From assembly GCF_027923225.1 (NCBI RefSeq), contig NZ_BSDI01000019.1, positions 153,600 through 217,599 on the forward strand: a DNA stretch of 64,000 bases. The letters are read 5' to 3'. The notes beneath the pieces are model-generated. The model searched no databases. It was not told the DNA's origin and saw nothing but the letters and a program-made list of their open reading frames with translations. A program made the position numbers and the translations under genes. This document shows positions 33,314-41,863 of the stretch, in pieces. Positions within the stretch are counted from its first letter, which is position 1; every line of letters begins with the position of its first letter. This DNA comes from Phytohabitans aurantiacus. Lineage in GTDB: Bacteria > Actinomycetota > Actinomycetes > Mycobacteriales > Micromonosporaceae.

Positions 33314-34243
33314 ATGCTCACGCTGGGCGAGGTCCACACCGGATTCCTGCGCAACTCGACGTCGGTGTCCCGTGACCGGTGCGCGCACATCCTCGCTCTG
33401 ATCCAGGGCGAACGCGTGCGCCGGTCCGAGCGTCCCGTGCAGTACGCGGTATCGCCCGAGCGCCTGCGCGGCATCGACTGCCGCCTGACCTCCGCATCCG
33501 GGTCACGGCATCGCGCGATCGGCACCGTCGCCGCGCGCGCCGCCATCACCGGCGGGCATGTGCTGCAGGGATCCGCGTTCGTGACACTGACCGGCAGCAC
33601 GGCCGACCGCCGGCTGCCCTGGCCGCACTACCTCGCTCGCCCCGGCATCCTGGAGACGCTCGGCAAGGTCGACTGGAACGACCTCGCCGACGGGTTCCTC
33701 TCCGAGGGGCACCCACCCGAAAGCCTTGACCTGGGCGCGATCTGCGCCGACGTGATGCACGAGGTGCAGACCTCAGACCACCTCGACCAGCGCGCGCCCC
33801 TTCGCACCAGCCGCTCCAAGCTGCGCTGGGCGATCGTCATGCCGCGAGGCGAGGCCATCATCCAATTTGGCATCGAGGAGCGCGGGCTCCGCACGCTGCG
33901 GCTGCCGATGACCGGCCGAGACCCCGCCGATCTCGCGGATGTGTGCGAAGACCTCGCGCTGCACGACTGGTTGCTGACCTGCCTGCAGGGGCTCATCGAG
34001 GGCAGCGACATCGGCGCCGTCGACCGCGCGCAGCTAATCCGGCGGTTCGGCCCGGCGATCGACCACCTGCTGCACCTGTGGATGCCGGCCGCACGCGTCG
34101 ACCGGTCGGTCTGGGACGCCGTCGAGCGCCGGCCAGGGCTGACCCGGCAATGGGAGGCCTCGGTCAACCGCATCCGCGACCAGGTGGCGGCGGGCACGGT
34201 GGCACTGCTCAGCGACGCGGCGCGCACCGAGGCACGGCCATGA
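33314..34243 (+). CDS. SCO2521-family protein
   Basis: 309 residues, soluble. It begins MLTLGEVHTGFLRNSTSVSR and contains ERVRRSERPVQYAVSPERL and AARAAITGGHVLQGSAF, which match my recollection of the SCO2521 family, known only from a conserved actinobacterial cluster. There is no catalytic motif that I can defend. Its stop overlaps the start of the membrane protein gene (ATGA), so the two are coupled. No clear ribosome site precedes the ATG at 33314. Confidence 0.75.
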   Translation: MLTLGEVHTGFLRNSTSVSRDRCAHILALIQGERVRRSERPVQYAVSPERLRGIDCRLTSASGSRHRAIGTVAARAAITGGHVLQGSAFVTLTGSTADRRLPWPHYLARPGILETLGKVDWNDLADGFLSEGHPPESLDLGAICADVMHEVQTSDHLDQRAPLRTSRSKLRWAIVMPRGEAIIQFGIEERGLRTLRLPMTGRDPADLADVCEDLALHDWLLTCLQGLIEGSDIGAVDRAQLIRRFGPAIDHLLHLWMPAARVDRSVWDAVERRPGLTRQWEASVNRIRDQVAAGTVALLSDAARTEARP

Positions 34244-35229
34244 GACCCGTCGACGTACGCGGGCGCATCATCCGCAAAGTCGTGCTCACACTGCTCACCG
34301 GTGGCCTGGCGTACTTCATCGGTAACCTCGCCGACCAGCCGGAGATCTACGCGATCCTGCTGTCCGCGTTCGTCGCCGGCGTGACCCTGATGGTCGACTT
34401 CCTCACCGAGTTCGACAACCGGCTCTCGGCCGTCGAGGAGGGACTCAGCGAGCACGCGTCACGCACCGAGGCGTTCGTACAAGACAAGTTCCTCACCATC
34501 GAGAAGCTGGTCGAGGAGAAGTTCTCCAAAATCAACGAGGCGACCGAGCTGTTCGGGCTCGTCGAGGCGTCGGCGGTCCGCACCGACCTGGTGACACAGC
34601 TCGTGCGGCACTCCACCCGGATCGACCCGACGTGCCCGCCGATCGTCTACGAGTTCGCCCAGTCCGAGATCGGCCGGATATCGGCGTTCCTGCGCGAGTT
34701 GGGCGCCGGCTCCGACGTCACGTACGACGGCGAAGACCGCGACTGGCTGCTGGGCCTGGCGCGCAACGCCCGCGTCACCATCGACGCCACCAGCCTCACC
34801 ACCGTCGACGCTGGCGGCGCGCGCTTCACCGACGACGGGCTGTGGGTCAGCGACCTGGGGCAGCGTTACCTGGAGGCGCAACGCGACGCGGTCCGGCGTG
34901 GGGTGCGCATCCGGCGGGTCTTCATCGTCGACCAGCCCGACCTGGCCAAGGACTCCGGGCTGCTGGCCGAGTGCAGCCGGCAGAAGGAGATCGGCATCGA
35001 CGTGCGCATCCTCGATCCGAGCAGCAACCCACGGTTGCGCAAGAGCTCGCTGTTCGACTTCGTCCTCTTCGACAAGGAGATCAGCTACGAGACGACGCCA
35101 GCGTCCAGAATGGAGGGTGACCACAAGCCGACGATCGTCAACACGCGTCTGGTGCGGCGCGAAAGCCGCGTACGCGACCTGATCCGCCAGTTCGAAGACC
35201 TATGGAACTCTTCCGCCGAGGTCACGTGA
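34240..35229 (+). CDS. membrane-anchored PLD-like protein of the SCO2521-2525 locus
   Basis: 329 residues. Two helices near the N-terminus (about 11-27 and 34-52) are followed by a charged helical stalk (about 55-110, LSAVEEGLSEHASRTEAFV). The C-terminal domain (about 160-329) has the strand-helix order of phospholipase D-like folds: WLLGLARNARVTIDATSL, GVRIRRVFIVDQP, IGIDVRILDP, SLFDFVLFDKEISYET. No HKD motif was found, so it may be a non-catalytic or divergent member. It overlaps the SCO2521-like gene by four bases and the convergent SCO2522-like gene by eight. Confidence 0.7.
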   Translation: MRPVDVRGRIIRKVVLTLLTGGLAYFIGNLADQPEIYAILLSAFVAGVTLMVDFLTEFDNRLSAVEEGLSEHASRTEAFVQDKFLTIEKLVEEKFSKINEATELFGLVEASAVRTDLVTQLVRHSTRIDPTCPPIVYEFAQSEIGRISAFLRELGAGSDVTYDGEDRDWLLGLARNARVTIDATSLTTVDAGGARFTDDGLWVSDLGQRYLEAQRDAVRRGVRIRRVFIVDQPDLAKDSGLLAECSRQKEIGIDVRILDPSSNPRLRKSSLFDFVLFDKEISYETTPASRMEGDHKPTIVNTRLVRRESRVRDLIRQFEDLWNSSAEVT

Positions 35230-36193
35230 AGACGTATTGGACGCGGCCGACTAGCTCGTCGGGTAGCTCGACGCCGTCGCGCTCAGCCGCGGCGGCCACC
35301 TGGCGGGACACCTCGGGGTCGGGCCAGACCTGGCTGAGGATCGTGCGCACCGCCAGCTCGATCGGCAGGAACCGGGTCGCCAGTACCGACAGGGTGCGGT
35401 AGGCGCTGAACGGTGCCGCCTTCGGGTTTATCTTCACCACCGCGGGCAGCCGATCCCAGTCGTCCGGAAAGTCCCCTGTGGACGGTTCGGGCACCGCGAC
35501 CGGCTCGCCCTCGTTGCGGAGCATGCCGAGCCGCAGCAGCTGCCAAACAGCTGCCAGGTACGGGCAGGACCACACGCGTCCCCGCGGGCCCTCGTCCCAC
35601 AGCTCGACGTCGACGAAGATCGAGTGCCGGTTGGCGGCGTTTTGCACCGGGGGCGCCCACTTCCGGAAGCCGCCCATCGCCTCCATCGCGCCGCTCACCG
35701 GCGAACGCTGACCGTTGCACAGCCAGCCGCTCTCGGTGATCGGCGGGCGGGAGCCGTTGGTCTCGGGCGGTGGGTCGGCTACCAGGCGGCCTTCGACCAG
35801 CCTCGCGAGCGGTACTCCCCCGGCCTCCACGCACGAGGACTCGCGCGCCACGTAGTCGATCTCGAGCCCGCACTCCCTGGCCGCGTCGAGCACGTCGGGG
35901 ACGACCTGGGCGGGCGTCTTGAAGCGGCTGAAGTAGTCGTCGATGAGGAAACAGGTGCTGACGCGCGCCTTTTCGGTCGCGGTGGCCGCCTGACGCGCCG
36001 TCGCCGCCCACGGCGCGACCTGCGTGAAGAGCGCCCGCAGCCGCTCCGGGCCGGCGAGGAAGTCTTCCATGTACAGGTGGCCGAGCTCGATCGACAGGTG
36101 CGACATGGGGACGCGCTTGACCCGCCGCTCGGCGGCCGCCTCGTGGAAGACAGCGTCCGCCGCCAGCGACTCGTTGGTCAGAGCGTCTCCCAC
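35222..36193 (-). CDS. SCO2522-family protein
   Basis: 323 residues from the GTG at 36193, which follows GGAGG by seven bases. The start lies inside the end of the P-loop gene, a 16-bp overlap. Recognisable stretches are RVPMSHLSIELGHLYMEDF, TCFLIDDYFSRF and SIFVDVELWDEGPRGRVWSC. The family has no known activity. Conserved acidic residues in the latter two stretches could be catalytic or metal-binding, but this is speculation. Confidence 0.75.
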   Translation of the reverse strand: MGDALTNESLAADAVFHEAAAERRVKRVPMSHLSIELGHLYMEDFLAGPERLRALFTQVAPWAATARQAATATEKARVSTCFLIDDYFSRFKTPAQVVPDVLDAARECGLEIDYVARESSCVEAGGVPLARLVEGRLVADPPPETNGSRPPITESGWLCNGQRSPVSGAMEAMGGFRKWAPPVQNAANRHSIFVDVELWDEGPRGRVWSCPYLAAVWQLLRLGMLRNEGEPVAVPEPSTGDFPDDWDRLPAVVKINPKAAPFSAYRTLSVLATRFLPIELAVRTILSQVWPDPEVSRQVAAAAERDGVELPDELVGRVQYVFT

Positions 36194-37095
36194 GCGGCGT
36201 CCTCCGTCAGTCGCTTGGCCAGTGAGTCGAACGCGTCGACCGTCTCCCGGTTGGCGATCTGGCGGGCGTACACGTCGTTGTCGGAGATCAGCTGCTCGCG
36301 CCATTGGAGCACCGGGTCGAGCGGGATCACGCCGAGCATCGTGGTGCGCCCGACCTTGCGCTGGCTCGCCAACTCCTGCAGATCACGGTTACAGTCGCGC
36401 AGCCAGGCCACCTGTGAGGGCCGCAGACCGGCAAGCTCGACCGAGTTGGGGTCGACCACCGCGGTGCGCACGAACCGGATCGAGTCCATCAGCTCCTGCT
36501 GGTTATGCCCCCAGACCCGGCCGGCCTCGATGATGCCGCGTTCGCCATAGACGAGGCCGGACGCCGCGATGATGTGCTGGCGGGTCCAGCGGTGGAAGAC
36601 CAGCCAGCGGGCGGTCACCGCCCGCATCTCCGGCTCGGCCGTCGCGGCCAGCACCATCTCTGTCGCGTACGACCGGCCGGCGCTCAAATCGAGCAGGCAG
36701 AGGTCGAACTCTTCGTCGAGCCGGCGCATCAACCGGATGCACCGCTGCACGACCTCGTGGTTGACCGCGAACTCGCCGCCGCCACTGTCGCCGGGCAGCA
36801 GCACGAGCCGGCCCGCGCCGGGTGGCCGGTGCCGCAGGCTGGGCCGGTCGGACTGGGTCCACACGTCGAGCATCTGCGGCTCGGAGATGCGGCCCTGCAA
36901 GTACGAGTGCAAGCCGCCCTCGGTCGTGCCGCGCGACGCCGAATCGACGTTGAAGATGGTCCCAGCGGTGGGCGAACCGAAGTCGAAGTCGAGGTAGCAC
37001 ACGTCGCTGCCCTGCAGCGACCGCCGGTACGCGACGTTGCTGCTGGTCACCGAGCGCCCGGTGCCGCCTTTGTCGGAGGTGGCGAAGACCAGCAT
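36178..37095 (-). CDS. SCO2523-family variant P-loop protein
   Basis: 305 residues of the ParA/MinD/CooC fold. The P-loop is DKGGTGRS (8-15): the signature Lys9 of deviant Walker A loops is kept, but Arg14 replaces the usual Lys. YLDFDFGSP is the switch-like Asp segment and FDLCLLDLSAG the Walker B. It may bind nucleotide without normal hydrolysis. It starts directly after the TAG stop of the SCO2524-like gene and overlaps the SCO2522-like start. Confidence 0.82.
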   Translation of the reverse strand: MLVFATSDKGGTGRSVTSSNVAYRRSLQGSDVCYLDFDFGSPTAGTIFNVDSASRGTTEGGLHSYLQGRISEPQMLDVWTQSDRPSLRHRPPGAGRLVLLPGDSGGGEFAVNHEVVQRCIRLMRRLDEEFDLCLLDLSAGRSYATEMVLAATAEPEMRAVTARWLVFHRWTRQHIIAASGLVYGERGIIEAGRVWGHNQQELMDSIRFVRTAVVDPNSVELAGLRPSQVAWLRDCNRDLQELASQRKVGRTTMLGVIPLDPVLQWREQLISDNDVYARQIANRETVDAFDSLAKRLTEDAAWETL

Positions 37096-38940
37096 CTACT
37101 CCACCTCGAAAACATCCTGGCGCGCCGCGGCGAGCTGCTCCAGCTCGCGCAGCACGTCGCTGGCGAGGACGAACGCGGTGCCCGGCCGGTCGCTGAGCAC
37201 GTCGCGCGCCCGGCGCAGGCTGGCCCGAGCCGTCTGCAGCGAGTTGCGCAGGGCGGGGCCGGCCTCGCCCGCGCCGCCCAGCAGCTCGCGGTCGAAGAGG
37301 TGGTCGGCCTCGTTGAGCAACTCGCCGGCGAGCTCGGTGAGCATCTCACTGCGCAGCGGTGCTCGACTGACCAGGTTGGCGGCGGTGACCAGGCACTCGA
37401 CCACGCGCTCGGTGTAATACCAGGACGGCTGGTCGCCGTGGCTGTCGACCTGGGCGAAGATGCCGGACGGCTGGTCCCACAGGGCGTGCCCGGGGCCGCT
37501 CTTGAGCCGCCGCCGTTCCAGGTGGTCCCAGATCACGTCGGCTTGGGCGAGCAGCCGGCCGCGCAGCTCGGTGTCGCGGGCGAGCCCGGCCACCTGGATC
37601 GTGCGCTTGAGCAGCAGCGGCGAGAAGTCGGAGACCACCCACGCGAGCTGTGGCCCGCCGGGGTCGTCGCTGCCCAGCAGGTCGAAACGTACACCCGGCG
37701 AGTGCATCGCGATCGCAGAGTCGGTGCCCAGCGGGCGCCGCGTGATGCGACCCCGGTTGGCCAGCTCTTCGAGGACCCGACCGACGCGCTCCAGCTCGAC
37801 GTCGGACGCCTGGCGGCTGACCAGGTCTTGCACCGTCACAGCCGTCACCAGGAGGCTGAAGTAGTCGTTTTCCAGCTCGTCATTGGTGCGCCACGGAATG
37901 TCTTCCAGCGGCCAGCGCACCGGGTCGAAGCTCGCGATCGTCGACCAGTACTGCTGGGTGAGGTCCCACCGGATCTGGAGCGCACGGGCGAGGCGCTGCT
38001 GCTCCTCGTTGAGCAGGCCGAGGATTCGGGTGCGCTCGGAGAAGAGCGCCGCGATGCCGTCGAGCGCCACCACCGTGAAGTACAGGTACGGAGCGGGCTG
38101 GGCGACGCCGTCTCGCTGCACGCCCACATCGCCGAGAACGTCGACGAGCGGCGCGTCCTTGGCGATACCCCAGGACCAACCGCACTCGAAGAGCCTGTTG
38201 GGATTGTCGAGGTCGGGCACCTGCGCGGCACCCGAACCGATCGTGACCTCGCGGAGGGTGGCGCTGACCTGGCGCAGTGCCCGCCGCAGCCGCTCGACGA
38301 CCTGCCTGGGCGGCAATCCACTCTGGTTGGCGGTGCGCACCAACGCACGGCCCTCGCGGGAGTCAGCGTCGAACACGTACACCGTGAAGCTCCGGAGCAG
38401 GCCGATCATCGCGGCGGTGAGGCGCTTGCTGGCGAGCGTCTCCAGCTTGTCGACCTCGCGCCTGATGTCTTCACGGCGCAACTCGGAGCGGAAGACGCGC
38501 AGGAAGCCGATCGTGGCGAGCGCCAGCGTGACCGACATGGCGAAGGAGTCGACCACGTCGAGGGCGGTCTGCGCGCTGGTGGGCTCGTCTTCGGGATCCG
38601 CCGTGCGGAAGTACGTGTCGCCGGAGAAGACCGGCGTGCCGTCGGTGTCGGTGTATCGCTCCATGTACTCCGTGAGGACCCGCACCAGCCGCTGCGGAAT
38701 CTCCATCGGGTCGCCCAGGTTACGCAGGGCCGCCGCGACGTGTTCCTCGGTGGCATTGGGCTGGTCGAGCTTGAACGACTCCACGCCAGTGGCGGGAGTC
38801 ATCAGGCACAGGAGCTGCTCGGCATCGCTGATCGAGTTGGCGCCGTCGCGACCGCCCCAGATCCATTTGCCGTTCTTTGCGGATGAACGGGCCGTGGCCC
38901 GCCAAACCTCGAGCAATTGCTGGCGCGGCTGCATCCTCAT
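37096..38940 (-). CDS. SCO2524-family protein
   Basis: 614 residues, largely helical and soluble apart from a hydrophobic stretch near residue 135 (FAMSVTLALATIGFLRVF). It begins MRMQPRQQLLEVWRATARSS and contains KWIWGGRDGANSISDAEQLL. No known domain was recognised. It is the largest protein of the cluster. It ends directly before the P-loop gene and starts 40 bp after the methyltransferase gene. Confidence 0.78.
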   Translation of the reverse strand: MRMQPRQQLLEVWRATARSSAKNGKWIWGGRDGANSISDAEQLLCLMTPATGVESFKLDQPNATEEHVAAALRNLGDPMEIPQRLVRVLTEYMERYTDTDGTPVFSGDTYFRTADPEDEPTSAQTALDVVDSFAMSVTLALATIGFLRVFRSELRREDIRREVDKLETLASKRLTAAMIGLLRSFTVYVFDADSREGRALVRTANQSGLPPRQVVERLRRALRQVSATLREVTIGSGAAQVPDLDNPNRLFECGWSWGIAKDAPLVDVLGDVGVQRDGVAQPAPYLYFTVVALDGIAALFSERTRILGLLNEEQQRLARALQIRWDLTQQYWSTIASFDPVRWPLEDIPWRTNDELENDYFSLLVTAVTVQDLVSRQASDVELERVGRVLEELANRGRITRRPLGTDSAIAMHSPGVRFDLLGSDDPGGPQLAWVVSDFSPLLLKRTIQVAGLARDTELRGRLLAQADVIWDHLERRRLKSGPGHALWDQPSGIFAQVDSHGDQPSWYYTERVVECLVTAANLVSRAPLRSEMLTELAGELLNEADHLFDRELLGGAGEAGPALRNSLQTARASLRRARDVLSDRPGTAFVLASDVLRELEQLAAARQDVFEVE

Positions 38941-38980
38941 CTGTCGCGACCACCATCCAGGCGAGGCGTTTATTTCACGT

Positions 38981-39721
38981 CTAGCGAGCCTGTCCCAGCG
39001 CTAGGAGCATGCCACTGTATCCATCGCGAAGAGGGGGATCATCGCTGATGATCCTCTCCACTGTGGAGTCGGCGACATCAGACAGGCATTCGCGTATGTC
39101 ATCGATAGTAACCGGAACGGCGGGAAAATCGTATGACCCGACCCGGTAACCTTTCGACTCCTCCATGAACGCGGCGACGAACGGCGCACCCGGCTTCAGG
39201 GACCGCACAAAAGCCTGCGTCGCCTCGCGAAACTCGACATAGTCAGAGGTGATCGACTCGGCGACGAAGAACATCGTGCCCATGTCCCAACTGTGGACGG
39301 GCAGGTCGAAGATGCTCCCGCGACAGAGTCGCGCGCTGCGGGCGAGCCGCAGACGGGGGTCGCCTTGTGCGCGTCCCTTGCGAAATCGGTTCAACTGCCC
39401 CCAGAACGCATCCCATGAGGGACGGAACTTTTCGGTCTCCGCTCGGAGCCACGTGATGTTGGGGAGAGACCGCTCCCACAGGAAGATGCTCTCGCAGAAC
39501 GGAAGCATCGTCAGGGCCGGGTAGAGGTTGGTGCCGGGTCCGACATCCAGACCGTAGCGGCGCGGACCGGGCTCAAGGCGGGAGGAGAAGAACTGGGCCA
39601 TCCTCTGGAGGATCTGCCGATCGTCGTCGCGCATGGAGGCATAGTTCTTCTTGAAGTACGCCTCAGAGTCGAACCTATCCCAAGGATGTTGGTCATTTTC
39701 CCGGCGGACCTTGACGTCGGT
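38981..39721 (-). CDS. SCO2525-family SAM-dependent methyltransferase
   Basis: 246 residues from the ATG at 39721 (an in-frame TTG lies at 39754). SAM motif I is YGLDVGPGTNLYPALTML, and later motifs include FDLPVHSWDMGTMFFVAESI and KPGAPFVAAFMEES. This resembles the NNMT/PNMT/TEMT small-molecule methyltransferase layout. It is the first gene of the minus-strand part of the cluster, so its substrate may be a small molecule made or sensed by the system (inference). Confidence 0.82.
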   Translation of the reverse strand, partial: TDVKVRRENDQHPWDRFDSEAYFKKNYASMRDDDRQILQRMAQFFSSRLEPGPRRYGLDVGPGTNLYPALTMLPFCESIFLWERSLPNITWLRAETEKFRPSWDAFWGQLNRFRKGRAQGDPRLRLARSARLCRGSIFDLPVHSWDMGTMFFVAESITSDYVEFREATQAFVRSLKPGAPFVAAFMEESKGYRVGSYDFPAVPVTIDDIRECLSDVADSTVERIISDDPPLRDGYSGMLLALGQAR

Positions 39722-39868
39722 CATGGGCGCGACCCCACCACTGTGCACGGCCAAGCCGTCCCAGCCTTCATAGTGACACCCTCAGGGTCCGGTCTCAGGC
39801 CAACCACGTCAGCCTACTACGTAAGAGCTAACCGCGCGGATCAGGTTACGGTCACTCAGATTCACCCG

Positions 39869-41797
39869 CTACGCGACCATCGAACCCACAACAGGCTTGG
39901 TGAGCAGGGCAGATTGATTGCGTTGGATGCCCGGGTCCAAGGCGCCGGTCACGAAGATCGAATGCCAGACGCAGAAGACGAGAACTGTCCACACCTTGCG
40001 TGAATGGTCGGCTTCGCCGCGCCGGTGCTCGTCGAGCAGGCGGGCGGCGTAACCGAGATCCAGCAGGTCACCGGCCGCCGAGGTGGCGAGGATGTGCCGC
40101 GCCCACTCGTACATCTCGCCGCGCAACCACACCCGGGTGGGTGTCGGGAATCCGAGTTTCCGGCGGTCCACGATGGCCGGTGGGACGACCCCGCGCAGGG
40201 CCTGGCGCATGGCGTACTTGGTGGCGTCGGAGCGCGGCGGCAGCTTCAGGTCGACCGGCAGGGTGGCGGCGACGTCGAAGACCTCGCGGTCCAGATAGGG
40301 CACTCGCACCTCCAACGAGTGCGCCATGGAGATCCGGTCGGCCTTGACGAGGATGTCGCCACGCAACCAGGTGAACAGGTCGACGTACTGCATCTTGGTC
40401 ACGTCGTCGAGGTCGACGCACTCGGCGTAGATCGGCGCGGTCACGTCGGTGTACCGGACGCCCTGGTCGTTGCGGCGCAGCAGCCCGCGCTTCTCCTGCT
40501 CGTTGAACATCCGGGCGTTGCCGTAGTAGCGCTCCTCGATCCGCGTGGTGCCGCGCTCCAGGAAGCTCTTGCCCTTGACGCCTTCGGGGATCACTTTGGA
40601 CACCGCGCGCAGGCCGCGCTGCATCGGGTCGGGCAGGCTGCGTACGGCGTTGAGCGAGAGCGGCTCGCGATAGATGGTGTATCCGCCGAAGAACTCGTCG
40701 GCGCCCTCGCCGGAGAGCACCACGGTGACGTGTTCGGCGGCTTTCTTGGCGACGAAGTACAGCGGCACGAGCGACGGGTCGGCCACCGGGTCGTCGAGAT
40801 GCCAGACGATCTTCGGCAGGGCGTCCATCATCTCCTGGGGCCCGATGCGGGTCGGGATCGTGGTGACGCCGAGGTGCCGCGCCGAGTCCTGAGCCACCTC
40901 GATCTCGGAGTACCCATCGACGTCGTATCCGACGGTGAACGTCAGGATGTTCGGGTTGAACTCGCGGGCGAGCGCCACCACGGCGGTCGAGTCGATGCCG
41001 CTGGACAGGAACGCGCCCACCGGCACGTCGGCCCGCATGTGCAGCCGCACGCTCTCGCGCAGCGTCTCGCGGATCCGCTCGTAGACGCGTTCCGGCTCGG
41101 TCACCGGGGTGGGCCGGAAGGTCGGCCGGTACCAGCGGCGCAGGTCGAGCCCGCCCGCGGCGGTCCAGGTGAACAGCTCACCCGAGCCGACCCGCCGGAT
41201 CCCCTCGTGCAGGGTGCCGGGCTCAGGCACGTACTGGAGGGTCAGGTAGTGCGAAAGGCTGCCGGTGTCGATGCCCGCGCCGGCGGCGAAGGGTAGGAGC
41301 GCCTTCTTCTCCGAGCCGACGTACAGGCCATCGCCGGTCACCACGTAGTGCAGCGGCTTGATCCCGAAGTAGTCGCGCGCGCCGAAGGCCCGCCGCTCCT
41401 GGCGGTCCCAGATGACGAACGCGAACATCCCCCGCAATTTGGGCAGCACCCGCTCGCCCCAGTGGTGGTACCCAGCCACGATCACTTCGCCGTCGCCCTG
41501 AGTCGCGAATTCGGCTCCGAACTCGCGAGCCATTTCCTCGCGCAACTCCAGGTAGTTGTATATCTCGCCGTTGAAGGTCAGCAGGTACCGGCCATCGGCG
41601 TACGAGAGCGGCTCGTGACTGTGCTCCACGTCGATGATCGACAGCCGCTTGTGCGCGAAGACGGCGTCGGAGTCGACCAGTTCGACGCCGGTCTCGTCCG
41701 GCCCCCGATGGTGCAGGCTCTCCAGCGCTCCGGCGATGGCCTCCTGGCGATCGGCGGCGTCGTGGTTCGTGGAGAAAAAAGCCAAAAGTCCGCACAT
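39869..41797 (-). CDS. asnB: asparagine synthetase (glutamine-hydrolysing)
   Basis: 642 residues. After removal of Met1, Cys2 (MCGLLAFFS) is the glutaminase nucleophile, and HHRGPDETG and FNGEIYNYLELR belong to the N-terminal Ntn domain. The synthetase PP-loop is AFLSSGIDSTAVV near residue 265, with VVLSGEGADEFFGGY and ILVKADRISMAHSLEVRVPYLD (given here in two parts: ILVKADRISMAHS and LEVRVPYLD). It makes Asn from Asp, ATP and Gln. It is divergent from pepP with a 66-bp shared promoter gap. It is complete and shows no sign of belonging to the adjacent cluster. Confidence 0.94.
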   Translation of the reverse strand: MCGLLAFFSTNHDAADRQEAIAGALESLHHRGPDETGVELVDSDAVFAHKRLSIIDVEHSHEPLSYADGRYLLTFNGEIYNYLELREEMAREFGAEFATQGDGEVIVAGYHHWGERVLPKLRGMFAFVIWDRQERRAFGARDYFGIKPLHYVVTGDGLYVGSEKKALLPFAAGAGIDTGSLSHYLTLQYVPEPGTLHEGIRRVGSGELFTWTAAGGLDLRRWYRPTFRPTPVTEPERVYERIRETLRESVRLHMRADVPVGAFLSSGIDSTAVVALAREFNPNILTFTVGYDVDGYSEIEVAQDSARHLGVTTIPTRIGPQEMMDALPKIVWHLDDPVADPSLVPLYFVAKKAAEHVTVVLSGEGADEFFGGYTIYREPLSLNAVRSLPDPMQRGLRAVSKVIPEGVKGKSFLERGTTRIEERYYGNARMFNEQEKRGLLRRNDQGVRYTDVTAPIYAECVDLDDVTKMQYVDLFTWLRGDILVKADRISMAHSLEVRVPYLDREVFDVAATLPVDLKLPPRSDATKYAMRQALRGVVPPAIVDRRKLGFPTPTRVWLRGEMYEWARHILATSAAGDLLDLGYAARLLDEHRRGEADHSRKVWTVLVFCVWHSIFVTGALDPGIQRNQSALLTKPVVGSMVA

Positions 41798-41863
41798 GAC
41801 CCGATTCTCCCACGAGGTACCGTCGGAGCCGGGCAACGTCTGAGGAACGGGAGCGGTCAAGTT

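Noticed and set aside
39869..41797. asnB as a member of the SCO2521-2525 cluster (amidation step)
   Set aside because: It is a canonical, complete asparagine synthetase separated by 147 bp and more likely independent.
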